The notes beneath the pieces were generated by a model. The model searched no databases and was not told where the DNA came from. It saw only the letters and a program-made list of their open reading frames with translations. Position numbers and translations under genes: made by a program. 64,000 nucleotides of DNA from Microbacterium sp. CFH 31415. GTDB taxonomy: Bacteria > Actinomycetota > Actinomycetes > Actinomycetales > Microbacteriaceae. The stretch is taken from positions 1-64,000 of the forward strand of contig NZ_JAKYXC010000005.1 of the NCBI RefSeq assembly GCF_022538185.1, written 5' to 3'. Shown one piece after another: positions 45,212 through 53,772 of this stretch (position 1 is the first letter of the stretch; every line of letters starts with the position of its first letter).

Positions 45212-46090
45212 TCAGGCGAGCGGCTCGGCCGCCTCGCGCGCGGCCCGCGCGGACGACTGAACGGCGCCGATGCTGGCGGCGATGACGAGGGCGATGCCGA
45301 CGATCTCGAGCCAGGCCAGGTGCTGGCCGAGGAAGACGAACCCGGCGAGTGCCGCCGTCGCAGGCGCGAGGCTCATCAGGATCGCGAAGACCGCCGCAGG
45401 CAGCCGGCGCAGCGCCACCAGCTCGAGGGCGTAGGGGATCGTCGACGACAGCACCGCGACGGCGGCGCCGAGGGCGACGATCTCGACCCGCAGCAGGGCT
45501 GAGCCGGCATCCACCACACCGAACGGGAGCGCCAGCACCGCGCCGATCGCCATCGCCAGCGCGAGCCCGTCGAGCTTGGGGAACGCCTGGCCGACCCGCG
45601 CCGACGCGAGGATGTAGAACGCCCAGCTCGCCGCGGCGCCGAGCGCGAAGAGCACGCCGAGGGGGTCGAGCCGGTCCCATCCGCCACCACCGAGCGCCAC
45701 GACTCCCGCCAGTGCGAGAAGCGCCCAGAGCCAGGCGGACGCGCGTCTGGTCGCGACGATCGACAGGACCAGCGGGCCGAGCACCTCGATGGTGACGGTG
45801 ACGCCGAGCGGGAGCCGCTCGAGCGCGAGGTAGAAAAGGGCGTTCATGGTCGCGAGGACGACACCGAACCAGACCACGCCCGTCCATGCGTGGCGTGAGT
45901 GCCCCCGCAGCGCCGGGCGCGCGATCAGGAGGAGGATCGCCGCCGAGAAGACGAGCCGCAGCATCACCATGCCGAGCGGCCCGACCGTGGGGAAGAGCAG
46001 GACGGCCAGCGAAGCGCCGACCTCCTGGCAGGCGAGGCCGGCGACGACGAGGAGGATCGCGGGAGTGGCTCCCGCGCCGCCGCGCGTCAC
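45212..46090 (-). CDS. EamA/DMT-family transporter (RhtA-like)
   Basis: A 292-residue drug/metabolite transporter with ten transmembrane helices arranged as two EamA repeats (second starting LGVLFALGAAASWAFYILASARVG). LAPATAALAGFVFLGQHL in the second half is characteristic of RhtA-type amino-acid exporters (threonine/homoserine). The GTG at 46090 lies 4 bp after the upstream lipoprotein gene's stop, so the two are probably co-transcribed. An N-terminal extension encoded within that gene is rejected. Confidence 0.88.
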   Translation of the reverse strand: MTRGGAGATPAILLVVAGLACQEVGASLAVLLFPTVGPLGMVMLRLVFSAAILLLIARPALRGHSRHAWTGVVWFGVVLATMNALFYLALERLPLGVTVTIEVLGPLVLSIVATRRASAWLWALLALAGVVALGGGGWDRLDPLGVLFALGAAASWAFYILASARVGQAFPKLDGLALAMAIGAVLALPFGVVDAGSALLRVEIVALGAAVAVLSSTIPYALELVALRRLPAAVFAILMSLAPATAALAGFVFLGQHLAWLEIVGIALVIAASIGAVQSSARAAREAAEPLA

Positions 46091-46094
46091 TGAG

Positions 46095-47360
46095 TCACTG
46101 CGCCGGGGCCGCGCAGATCGCGTTCGCGGCGATCTTCTCGTGGTACTGCTCGGCGGTCCACGGCAGCCCCGCCTCGGGTGCCGTCTGACCGGAGGCGGCG
46201 GGAGCCTTCGATGCGATCGCAGCCAGCTCCCACGCGAGCTGCGCACCTACGCCCGAGTTGGCAGCGGAGTCATTGAGCACCACGGCGACCGTCAGGCCCG
46301 AGGAGGGGTCGGAGAACGCCGCTGTGATGTAGCCAGGCACCGCCCCGAACTGCCCGATCAGCGGGCCCGCCAGGACCGCACCGCCGGCCATGTTGAACCA
46401 GGACGGCGCGCCGACCCCCGCGGGGACAGGATCGTCGAAGCGGTCGTCCTTGCCGGGCAGCAGCGCACCGGTCGCGAGCGCCTGCGCGTAGCGCCCGAGT
46501 TCGGTGATGTTGCTCGACACCCCGCTGTCGGTGAACCCGGTGGTGATCGACACGTTCGAGACGTCACGCGGCTCGGCGCAGTTGCTCTTGCCGTCCTTCA
46601 TCCGCGGGGCGTACAGGCCGGTCAGGACCGATCCCGACGGCAGCGCCAGCTGGGTGGCCTCGAGGTCGAGAGGGTCGGCGACGTAGTCCTGGATCAGCTC
46701 GGCGGCAGACCGCTCGAGGGCGCGCTCGAGCGCGAGCCCGAGCAGCACGTAGCCGGCATCGGAGTCGCGGTACGCGGTGCCGGGCTCGCCCGACCGCGGC
46801 TCGCCCAGCCCGAAGCTGGCCAGCTCGCGCGGGCTCCACCGGCGCTCGGGGTTCGACAGCCAGACCGGGGTCAGGTGCTTCGAGTACGACCCGATTCCCG
46901 ACGTGCCGTCGCACAGCTGCTCGAGGGTGACATCGGTGAGCGTGGGAACGCTCGGTACCCACGTCGCGACGGGGTCGTTCAGTTTGACCTTGCCCTCGGC
47001 GGCCGCCGCGTAGAGCACGTCGCAGGTCATCGCCCGTGTCACGACCCCGGCCCGGAACTGCATGTCCGCGCTGACCTTGCCGCCGTCGACCGGATTCTGC
47101 GTGCCGAGGCCCGCAACCCAGCTGCCGCTCCACGGCGCCCAGACCCCGACGATGGCGCCCGACGACCCGGTCGCCTCCATCGCGTTGGCGACGGCATCCT
47201 CCAACTGCTCGACGGTAGCCTCGGCGAGCTTGCCGTCGGCCTGCGGCGGCACGTCGACGTCGACGTGCTTGTCGGGGGAGCATCCCACGAGGGCGAGCGC
47301 GACGACGATCGCGGCGGATGCCGCAGCCATGGCGCGGCGTGTCGCGAGTCGGGCCGTCAT
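46095..47360 (-). CDS. Penicillin-binding-protein-like lipoprotein with degenerate active site
   Basis: A 421-residue lipoprotein (lipobox LVGC, Cys27) of the serine beta-lactamase-like fold (class C/EstB type). The fold is clear, but catalytic residues are not: the family SxxK is VVTR at 106-109 (Ser to Val, Lys to Arg), and the YxN motif is D-S-D at 199-201, where family members have YSN. The usual HxG near the C terminus is also not evident (FGAVPGYITAAF). Structural landmarks DPVATWVP, SGIGSY and GYVLLG remain. It is therefore a likely pseudoenzyme, perhaps binding or sensing peptidoglycan or peptides. ATG 47360 follows GGGGGTGAG. EamA exporter downstream. Confidence 0.85.
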   Translation of the reverse strand: MTARLATRRAMAAASAAIVVALALVGCSPDKHVDVDVPPQADGKLAEATVEQLEDAVANAMEATGSSGAIVGVWAPWSGSWVAGLGTQNPVDGGKVSADMQFRAGVVTRAMTCDVLYAAAAEGKVKLNDPVATWVPSVPTLTDVTLEQLCDGTSGIGSYSKHLTPVWLSNPERRWSPRELASFGLGEPRSGEPGTAYRDSDAGYVLLGLALERALERSAAELIQDYVADPLDLEATQLALPSGSVLTGLYAPRMKDGKSNCAEPRDVSNVSITTGFTDSGVSSNITELGRYAQALATGALLPGKDDRFDDPVPAGVGAPSWFNMAGGAVLAGPLIGQFGAVPGYITAAFSDPSSGLTVAVVLNDSAANSGVGAQLAWELAAIASKAPAASGQTAPEAGLPWTAEQYHEKIAANAICAAPAQ

Positions 47361-47428
47361 TCTCACCCCCCGGTGATCGTCCTCTAGATTCAAACACACC
47401 CGGGCACGACTGACCCTCTCAGCATTCT

Positions 47429-47439
47429 TTAGGCTGACC
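47429..47439 (+). promoter_or_regulatory. Weak DtxR-like half site before DUF2470
   Basis: TTAGGCTGACC matches 10 of 11 core bases of the iron-box consensus core (TTAGGCTAACC), but the outer bases do not match. It ends 3 bp before the DUF2470 start codon. Confidence 0.35.
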
Positions 47440-47442
47440 CTC

Positions 47443-47751
47443 ATGACGCACCACTTCGACGAGTCCGCGCTGGCGGGCGTCTTGGGCCACATGAACGGCG
47501 ACCACGGCGACGACAACGTCCTGATCGCCCGGGCGTTCGGCCCCGAGGGCGTCGTCGGTGCGGTGATGACCGGCTTCGACGGCGACGGCGGCACGTGGGA
47601 GGCGACGCTGTCCGATGGCACCGCGATCCAGGTGCGCGCACCCTGGCCCGGCGGACCGATCGCCGCGCGTCCCGAGGTGCGCCGGGAGATCGTCGCCCTC
47701 TACGACGAAGCGTGCCGCCGGCTGGGCGTGGAGCCGCGGCCGCATGCCTGA
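47443..47751 (+). CDS. DUF2470 domain protein
   Basis: A 102-residue protein that matches the DUF2470 domain, with HMNGDHGDDNVLIARAFG near the start (the HMNxDH core). The domain forms the C-terminal part of HugZ-type heme-degrading enzymes and occurs alone next to heme or iron genes. Its position directly before heme oxygenase suggests a role in heme use. A DtxR-type iron box lies just after its stop codon. Confidence 0.85.
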   Translation: MTHHFDESALAGVLGHMNGDHGDDNVLIARAFGPEGVVGAVMTGFDGDGGTWEATLSDGTAIQVRAPWPGGPIAARPEVRREIVALYDEACRRLGVEPRPHA

Positions 47752-47764
47752 TGTTGCGGCGGGC

Positions 47765-47783
47765 ATAGGTTAGGCGACCCTAA
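47765..47783 (+). promoter_or_regulatory. DtxR/IdeR-type iron box before heme oxygenase
   Basis: A 19-bp site matching 16 of 19 bases of the IdeR consensus TTAGGTTAGGCTAACCTAA. It lies 18 bp upstream of the heme oxygenase start codon and 13 bp after the DUF2470 stop codon. Repression by an iron-loaded DtxR family protein when iron is plentiful is expected. Confidence 0.75.
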
Positions 47784-47801
47784 TCTGCCTAGAATGGGGC
47801 C

Positions 47802-48455
47802 ATGAGCGACCCGATCCCGTTCTCCGCTGCGCTGCGTGAGCGCTCGAGCCGCGCCCACTCGTCGAGCGAGCACGCCGGTTTCATGGCCGACCTCATGAAG
47901 GGCGAGGGGACGCGCGAGGACTACATCGCACTCGTCGCGCAGCACTGGTTCATCTACGAGGCGCTCGAGCGCACCGCCGATCGGATGCGCAACGACCCCG
48001 TCGCCGCCGTCTTCATCAGCGACAAGCTCACCCGGCTGCCGGCTCTCGAGGCCGACCTGGAGTTCCTCGTCGGCCCGGACTGGCGCAAGACCATCACGCC
48101 GCTGCCGACCACCCGTGCATACGTCGACCGCATCAACGAAGTCGGCGCCACGTGGGCGGGCGGGTTCGTCGCCCACCACTACACCCGCTACCTCGGCGAC
48201 CTCTCGGGCGGCCAGTTCATCGGACGCCTCATGGCTCGCCGGTTCGGCTTCGAGACCAACGGCATCGGCTTCTACCTCTTCGACGACATCGCCGACCCGA
48301 AGGCCTTCAAAGAGGTGTACCGCGAGCAGTTGGATGCTGCGCCGTGGGACGCGGCAGAGCAGGAGCGCGTCATCGACGAGGTGCTGCTGGCCTACCGCTT
48401 CAACACCGAGCTGTTCGACGATCTCGCACTCGCGAAGGCGGCGCAGGTCGCCTGA
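47802..48455 (+). CDS. hmuO: Heme oxygenase (biliverdin-producing)
   Basis: A 217-residue HmuO-type enzyme that opens heme to biliverdin, CO and iron. Proximal heme ligand is His19 in SSRAHSSSEHAGF; the distal helix has YLGDLSGGQFIGR with the flexible Gly pair over the heme; Y(T)RYLGD and the FYxFxxI region (GFYLFDDI) are conserved. Iron is released for the cell, so iron-box control fits. Preceded by DUF2470; no heme ABC transporter is present in this window. Confidence 0.93.
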   Translation: MSDPIPFSAALRERSSRAHSSSEHAGFMADLMKGEGTREDYIALVAQHWFIYEALERTADRMRNDPVAAVFISDKLTRLPALEADLEFLVGPDWRKTITPLPTTRAYVDRINEVGATWAGGFVAHHYTRYLGDLSGGQFIGRLMARRFGFETNGIGFYLFDDIADPKAFKEVYREQLDAAPWDAAEQERVIDEVLLAYRFNTELFDDLALAKAAQVA

Positions 48456-48461
48456 CGCGTC

Positions 48462-49835
48462 TCAGCGACCGGAGCCGGCCGCGGACTGTGCCCGCACACC
48501 GGCCATGAACCTCTGCACGTCGGGGTCGACGCGAATGTCGCTCGGACGAAGCGGTCGCGAGAGATACAGCCCGTCGAGCGATGTCAGCCGCGACAGGGCG
48601 ACGTACGTCTGACCCGGAGCGAACGCGCCCGAGCCCAGGTCGACGATCGCTCGGTCATACGTCTTGCCCTGCGATTTGTGGATCGTGACCGCCCACGCCA
48701 GGCGCAGCGGGAACTGCGTGAACTCCGCCACGATCTCGCGAGACAGCGACTTGGAGCCGGCGTCGTACGCGTAGCGGAACCTCTCCCACACGGCGGGCTC
48801 GACGTCGAACTCCTGACCCTCCACCTCGACGCGCACCGTGCCACCGGCGATCCGGGTGACCGTGCCGATCGTGCCGTTGACCCAGCGCGGCGGTTCGCCG
48901 TACGACTGGACGTCATTGCGCAGGAACATCACCTGGGCCCCGACCTTCAGCTTCAGCTCGACGTCGGCGGGGTACGCGGCATCCCCTCTTCCGAAGTCTC
49001 CGCTGATCTCGGCCATCGCGGTCTGCTCGCGCCCCACGAGCTCGTTCAGGTGACGGCGGTTGATGCTGTTGACGATGTCGTTGCGTGTCGCGAGCGTGAT
49101 GATCGGATGCTCCCCGTCGCGCGCGTCCGGGGGCGTGCGGGCGCCGGTGTCGTTGAGGATCTGCGCGATGTCGGCGGTCACCCGGCCGTAGCGCACGGCA
49201 TTGAGCATCGCCTTGAACCCCGGATCGGATTGCCGGTGGATGTCGACGAGCTCGCGGATGTGCAGGTCGGCGCCGTACGACCCGACATCGAGGATGCCGT
49301 CGCGCGCGGCCTCGCCGACCCAGACCTTCGCGTCGAAGAACCAGAAGGAGCGGTAGTGGTCGCGCACATACCTCAGCTCGTCGCCGCGCGGAGGCACGGG
49401 GGCGAGCTGGTACGGGTCGCCGAACATCACGATCTGCACGCCGCCGAACGGCTCGCCGCGCCGCCCCCGCGCTTTGCGGAGCGAGCGGTCGATCGCGTCC
49501 ATGAGGTCGGCATTGACCATCGAGATCTCATCGATCACCAGTGTGTCGATGGCGTTGAGCAGCTTGCGGGTCGCGTCGGACTGGTCTTCCTCCTGCGAAC
49601 CGATGATGCCCAGGGGGAGCTTGAACAGCGAATGGATCGTCTGCCCCTCGACGTTCAGCGCCGCGACACCGGTCGGCGCGCAGACCGCTATCGACTTGCT
49701 CGTGTGCCACGCGAGGTGCTGCAGCAGCGTCGACTTGCCGGTGCCGGCGCGGCCGGTCACGAACACGTGCTCGCGCGTGTCTTCGATGAGCCGGAACAGA
49801 GCCTCCTGCTCGGCGGAGAGAGGCGGCGTGGTCAC
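48462..49835 (-). CDS. PIF1-like ATP-dependent DNA helicase
   Basis: A 457-residue superfamily 1B helicase. Walker A GRAGTGKST at 28-36, DEISMV (Walker B) near 100, GDPYQLAPVPP (motif III), and the C-terminal AVTIHKSQGKTYDRAIVDLG and ALSRL (motifs V and VI). This set, including the QLAPV and HKSQG motifs, is the PIF1/RecD2 type found widely in actinobacteria. Likely unwinds DNA at stalled forks or quadruplexes; no partner gene is adjacent. ATG 49835. Confidence 0.9.
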   Translation of the reverse strand: MTTPPLSAEQEALFRLIEDTREHVFVTGRAGTGKSTLLQHLAWHTSKSIAVCAPTGVAALNVEGQTIHSLFKLPLGIIGSQEEDQSDATRKLLNAIDTLVIDEISMVNADLMDAIDRSLRKARGRRGEPFGGVQIVMFGDPYQLAPVPPRGDELRYVRDHYRSFWFFDAKVWVGEAARDGILDVGSYGADLHIRELVDIHRQSDPGFKAMLNAVRYGRVTADIAQILNDTGARTPPDARDGEHPIITLATRNDIVNSINRRHLNELVGREQTAMAEISGDFGRGDAAYPADVELKLKVGAQVMFLRNDVQSYGEPPRWVNGTIGTVTRIAGGTVRVEVEGQEFDVEPAVWERFRYAYDAGSKSLSREIVAEFTQFPLRLAWAVTIHKSQGKTYDRAIVDLGSGAFAPGQTYVALSRLTSLDGLYLSRPLRPSDIRVDPDVQRFMAGVRAQSAAGSGR

Positions 49836-49975
49836 CGATCAATGCTAACGAGCGGATGCCGCGCCCCGGCCGCCCGCGACGGTTCGGTGGACGACTCACC
49901 CTCCACAGCGTCGTCAGCCCACACGTGTGACACCAGGTTTCGGGCTCGACGCGGGATGCTTCCTAGACTGGGGGT

Positions 49976-51118
49976 GTGGACCAAGGGGCGGTGGGCACGA
50001 CAGCCGGTCGCGGGTCTGCGCCGCCGGCTCCGTCCGCGAGCCCGGGGAACGAGGCATCCGCTCTCATCCAGCCGCCGCGCAAGCGCCGCCGCACCCTGGC
50101 CCTGGATCTCACCCTTCTCGCCATCGTCGGCGTGCTGCTGATCGCGGCGACGGCCGCGGCCGTGGGAGCCATCCAGACGCAGTTCTACAGCCCGAGCGCG
50201 TTCGTCGAGCGCTACCTCGACATGCTCTCCGACGGCAGGGCGGCCGAAGCGCTCACGGTGCCGGGCGTCGTGGTCGAGTCGGCCGAGCTCGAGGCGGCCG
50301 GGCTGCCGGCGTCGGCATCAGAGGCGCTGCTGCGCCGGGCGGCGCTCGCTCCGCTCTCGGACGCGCGAGTCGTGTCCGAGGAGACCGACGGCGACATCAC
50401 GCGGGTCACGGTCGAATACGTCGCGGCGGGCTACGACGGCACCACGACGTTCGATGTCGCCCCGAACGGGATGATCGGCATCGCGCCGACGTGGCGCTTC
50501 GCAACGAGCCCGCTGGCCGTGATGGACCTCGTGGTCAAGGGTTCGATGGTGTTCTCGGTGAACGGATTCGAGATCGACAAGCGGCAGGTCTCGGTGGACG
50601 GAGCGGATGCCGAGCCGCTCGACCCGCTTCCGCTGCTGGTCTTCTCGCCCGGCCTGTACTCGGTCTCGGTCGACACCGCCATCTCGGCGACGCCGGGCGT
50701 CGCCGTCCTCTCCGACAGCCCGTTCCGTTCCATCCCCGTCGAGATCCAGGCCGAGGCCACCGACGAGTTCGTCGCGGTCGTGCAGCAGGAGGTCGAGGCG
50801 TTCCTCACCGAGTGCGCGACGCAGGAGGTGCTCCAGCCGACCGGATGCCCGTTCGGCTACACGGTGCAGGACCGCATCGACTCGCTGCCGAAGTGGTCGA
50901 TCGCGCAGCAGCCCACGGTCGCCGTCACGCCCGAGGGTGCGGGCTGGCGCATCGCGCCCACCGAGGCCGTCGCGCACATCGAGGTCGACATCCAGTCTCT
51001 GTTCGACGGCTCGATCACCCAGGTGGCCGAGGACGTGCCGTTCATCGTCGAGGGCCAGATCACCGTGCAGCCCGACGGGCGGGCATCGATCGTGGTGACC
51101 GGACCCGACACGCAGTAG
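49976..51118 (+). CDS. Membrane-anchored secreted protein of unknown function
   Basis: A 380-residue protein: 40-residue Pro/Ala cytoplasmic segment, RKRRR, one transmembrane helix (about 45-68, LDLTLLAIVGVLLIAATAAAV), then about 300 external residues made of repeated beta/alpha units. Two Cys (TECATQEV and TGCPFGY) may pair. The external domain contains three short similar segments beginning FVERYL, MVFSVNGFEI and ITVQPDG, suggesting several small domains. No family recognised. GTG 49976. Confidence 0.75.
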   Translation: MDQGAVGTTAGRGSAPPAPSASPGNEASALIQPPRKRRRTLALDLTLLAIVGVLLIAATAAAVGAIQTQFYSPSAFVERYLDMLSDGRAAEALTVPGVVVESAELEAAGLPASASEALLRRAALAPLSDARVVSEETDGDITRVTVEYVAAGYDGTTTFDVAPNGMIGIAPTWRFATSPLAVMDLVVKGSMVFSVNGFEIDKRQVSVDGADAEPLDPLPLLVFSPGLYSVSVDTAISATPGVAVLSDSPFRSIPVEIQAEATDEFVAVVQQEVEAFLTECATQEVLQPTGCPFGYTVQDRIDSLPKWSIAQQPTVAVTPEGAGWRIAPTEAVAHIEVDIQSLFDGSITQVAEDVPFIVEGQITVQPDGRASIVVTGPDTQ

Positions 51119-51124
51119 GCGTGG

Positions 51125-53101
51125 TCAGTGAGTCTGCCGGGCGTCCCGCGCGGCGAGCTCTGCGAGCCGCGCGTTGTACTCCTCGAGCTCGGCGTCGCCC
51201 GTGCGGTCAGCGTGCCGGTCGCGACGCTTCTGGTCGCGGGCGTCGCTCCTGCTCCACTGGATCGCGACGATGATCGCCAGGATGAGCGTCGGGATCTCAC
51301 CGATCGACCACGCGACACCGCCGCCGACGTACTGGTCTTCGAGCGGCGTCGCGCCCCACGTGCGTCCCATCGAGCCGAACCACTCGGCGATCATGAGCCC
51401 TTCCTGCATCATGATCGCGATGCCGAAGAACGCGTGCATCGCCATGACGCCGATGAGCAGCAGCAGCCGGCCGGGGTACGGCAGACGGTAGGGGACCGGA
51501 TCGATGCCGATGAGCGTCAGCACGAAGAGGTAGCCGGTGATGAGGAAGTGGGCGACCATCCACTCGTGGCCGAGGTGGTCGTACAGCGACCAGCGGAACA
51601 GGTCGGTGTAATAGAAGACCCACAGCGACCCGATGAACAGCCCGGCCGCGACGAACGGGTTCGTCAGCACCCTGGCCACCGGCGAGTGCACGGCCCAGAG
51701 GATCCACTCGCGCCCGCCGCGCGTGCCATCCTCGCGCTTGCGGATGGCGCGGGCCGCGAGGGTCACCGGGGCGCCCGCGACCAGCATGAGCGGCACTGCC
51801 ATCGTGAGCAGCATGTGGCCGACCATGTGCACGCTGAAGAGGTAGTCCTGGTAGACGTTGATGGCGCCGCCGGTCACCCACACCAGCAGAGCGAGCCCGA
51901 TCATCCACAGCACGGTGCGGTAGACCGGCCAGGCATCGCCGCGGCGCCGCAGGCGCCAGACGCCCATCGCGTAGAAGAAGATGCCGAAACCGGCCGCGAC
52001 GGCCCACAGCAGGTCGATGTTCCACGACGTGAGCCAGCCCAGCGGCGTGAGCTCGGGCGGCAGCGGGGCACCGGTCAGCACCTCGGCGGGCGTCGGCGGC
52101 CCCGGCAGCACGGACGACCCGGGCGGAGGGGTGCGGGCGAGTGCTGCCGCTGCTCCTGATGCTGCGCCCATGAGCACGAGTTCGAACACGATCAGGGTCC
52201 AGAAGACGCGGGATGCGGCATCCCCCCGCAGCCTGCCGATCAGCCGAGTGCGGTACCACGCCCCGAAGGCTCCGAGCGCGATGAGCGCCACGATCTTGAC
52301 GCACAGGATCGCGCCGTAGGGCGACAGCAGGGCGTCCCAGGTCTGCAGCCCGATGGCCGCCCGCACGGTGCCCGACGCGGCGACCACGACGAACGCGGCG
52401 ATCGCGATGCTCGAGTACCGCGCCACGACGGTCGCGAGGCGGTCGCGATCGAGCAGGGGGCGCACCACCACGAGCAGGACGAGGCCGCCGAGCCAGACCG
52501 CCGCGGCGATGATGTGCAGGATGAGCGCGGTCATCGCCTCGTGATGGAACGCCTCTTCGCCCGAGTGGCCCTGGGTGCCCATCGGCACGAGCGAGGCCGC
52601 CGCGAGGATCGCGACGAAGAGGGTCGCCGTCCACGAGCGCACCGCGAATGTGAGCACGGTGAGCGCCGCACCGGCGACCGTGGTGATCAGCCACGTGCGG
52701 CCCACCTCGGTCTCGACGACGAAGCGGCCCAGCTGCGCGCCGAACTCCGGGCCCGCGTCGATCGCGGGGTTGAAGGCATCGACGAAGGTGAGGAATCCGG
52801 TCACCGCCGCCGAGACCGTGAAGATCGCCGCGGAGATGGATGCCACATCCAGCGCGACGTCGAACTCGCGCTCACCCGCGCGCAGCGCGTAGAGCGCCGT
52901 CACGAGCGCTCCGACCAAGCCGGCGGCGGAGAGGTTGACGACGAGTTTGACGGTGGGGAGTCCCCAGCGGGCGACCGGGCCGGGGTCGCCGATCGCGAGC
53001 GGAGCGGCCCCGCCGCCGAACGCCAGCGCCCAGATCAGCACGACGAGCGCGCTGACGACGAGGATCACGGGCCCTGCGGCCCGCAGGGCGCGGGGACTCA
53101 C
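51125..53101 (-). CDS. CopD/CtaG fusion: copper uptake domain plus cytochrome c oxidase assembly
   Basis: A 658-residue membrane protein. The N-terminal half (about 1-320) has eight helices of CopD type, with HSGEEAFHHEAMTALILHI as metal-ligand region. The C-terminal half (about 350-630) is a CtaG/DUF1404-like seven-helix domain (VHMVGHMLLTMAVPLMLVAGAPVTL, GHEWMVAHFLITGYLF and HAFFGIAIMMQ), with conserved His. This fusion is common in actinobacteria and delivers copper for the cytochrome c oxidase. GTG start at 53101 with GGAGGG directly in front. Confidence 0.92.
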   Translation of the reverse strand: MSPRALRAAGPVILVVSALVVLIWALAFGGGAAPLAIGDPGPVARWGLPTVKLVVNLSAAGLVGALVTALYALRAGEREFDVALDVASISAAIFTVSAAVTGFLTFVDAFNPAIDAGPEFGAQLGRFVVETEVGRTWLITTVAGAALTVLTFAVRSWTATLFVAILAAASLVPMGTQGHSGEEAFHHEAMTALILHIIAAAVWLGGLVLLVVVRPLLDRDRLATVVARYSSIAIAAFVVVAASGTVRAAIGLQTWDALLSPYGAILCVKIVALIALGAFGAWYRTRLIGRLRGDAASRVFWTLIVFELVLMGAASGAAAALARTPPPGSSVLPGPPTPAEVLTGAPLPPELTPLGWLTSWNIDLLWAVAAGFGIFFYAMGVWRLRRRGDAWPVYRTVLWMIGLALLVWVTGGAINVYQDYLFSVHMVGHMLLTMAVPLMLVAGAPVTLAARAIRKREDGTRGGREWILWAVHSPVARVLTNPFVAAGLFIGSLWVFYYTDLFRWSLYDHLGHEWMVAHFLITGYLFVLTLIGIDPVPYRLPYPGRLLLLIGVMAMHAFFGIAIMMQEGLMIAEWFGSMGRTWGATPLEDQYVGGGVAWSIGEIPTLILAIIVAIQWSRSDARDQKRRDRHADRTGDAELEEYNARLAELAARDARQTH

Positions 53102-53152
53102 CCCTCCAGCCTAGGCGCGGAACGCGGCGCCATTCGCCGTCGGCGGCAACGC

Positions 53153-53182
53153 AGAAGGGGGATGCCGCGGCATCCCCCTTCT
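53153..53182. terminator. Terminator palindrome after the HU gene
   Basis: A perfect 15-bp-arm palindrome around GGGGGATGCCGCGGCATCCC, between the HU stop (53196) and the CopD/CtaG start (53101). It separates the two transcription units on the minus strand. Confidence 0.8.
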
Positions 53183-53195
53183 TGTGTGGTCGTCG

Positions 53196-53483
53196 TTACT
53201 TGACGGCGGCCTTGAGCTTCGAGCCCGCGGTGACCTTGACGCGCTGGCCGGCGGGGATCTTGATCTCCTCACCCGTCTGCGGGTTGCGACCGGTGCGGGC
53301 GGAGGTCTCGACGCGCTCGAACGAGATCCAGCCCGGGATCGAGACCTTGCTGCCCTTGGCGACGGCCTCGGAGACCGTCGAGAAGAGGGAGTCGAGCACG
53401 CCCGACACGGCGGACTGGCTCTGCCCGGTCGCGCTGGCGATGCTCGCGACGAGTTCGGTCTTGGTGATGGACTTGTCGGCCAT
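53196..53483 (-). CDS. hup: HU-type DNA-binding protein
   Basis: A 95-residue histone-like protein. MADKSITKTELVASIA at the N-terminal helix pair, GWISFERVETSARTGRNPQTGEEIKIPAGQRVKVTAGSKL in the beta arm, with the RNPQTG tip Pro that intercalates into DNA. ATG 53483 with GGAGG seven bases upstream; the upstream 20-residue extension would run through the leader hairpin. Unlike the mycobacterial/Streptomyces Hup2, there is no Lys-rich tail. Confidence 0.95.
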   Translation of the reverse strand: MADKSITKTELVASIASATGQSQSAVSGVLDSLFSTVSEAVAKGSKVSIPGWISFERVETSARTGRNPQTGEEIKIPAGQRVKVTAGSKLKAAVK

Positions 53484-53497
53484 GGGGATTGTCCTCC

Positions 53498-53519
53498 AAG
53501 GCGGCGGAATCGCCGCCTT
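53498..53519 (-). promoter_or_regulatory. Leader hairpin in front of the HU ribosome binding site
   Basis: A perfect 9-bp stem (AAGGCGGCG with CGCCGCCTT) and a GAAT loop in the HU mRNA leader, ending a few bases before GGAGG. It could mask or expose the ribosome binding site, or stabilise the mRNA 5' end. Read on the plus strand it resembles a terminator with T4, but no gene ends there. Confidence 0.6.
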
Positions 53520-53772
53520 TTCATTGCTCGGACCGGACGGCATGCGCCCCCCGGCTGGTCGGATCGACCGCCTTGAATGTACCCGACTTCGCGCGCAGAT
53601 CCGCGTATTTCCGGGGTTTTCGGACGTTCCGGGCGGCGTGTCGGGGGTGAAAGTGACCCCTGTGGCCGATGTGACGACGGTTTCGGGGTCGTTCGACGGG
53701 CTCCGCAGACGTCAGGGGCGGTGCGAGTCGAAGCCTCTGCGGGACGTTCGGGCGAAGGCGGGAGCGACCCGA

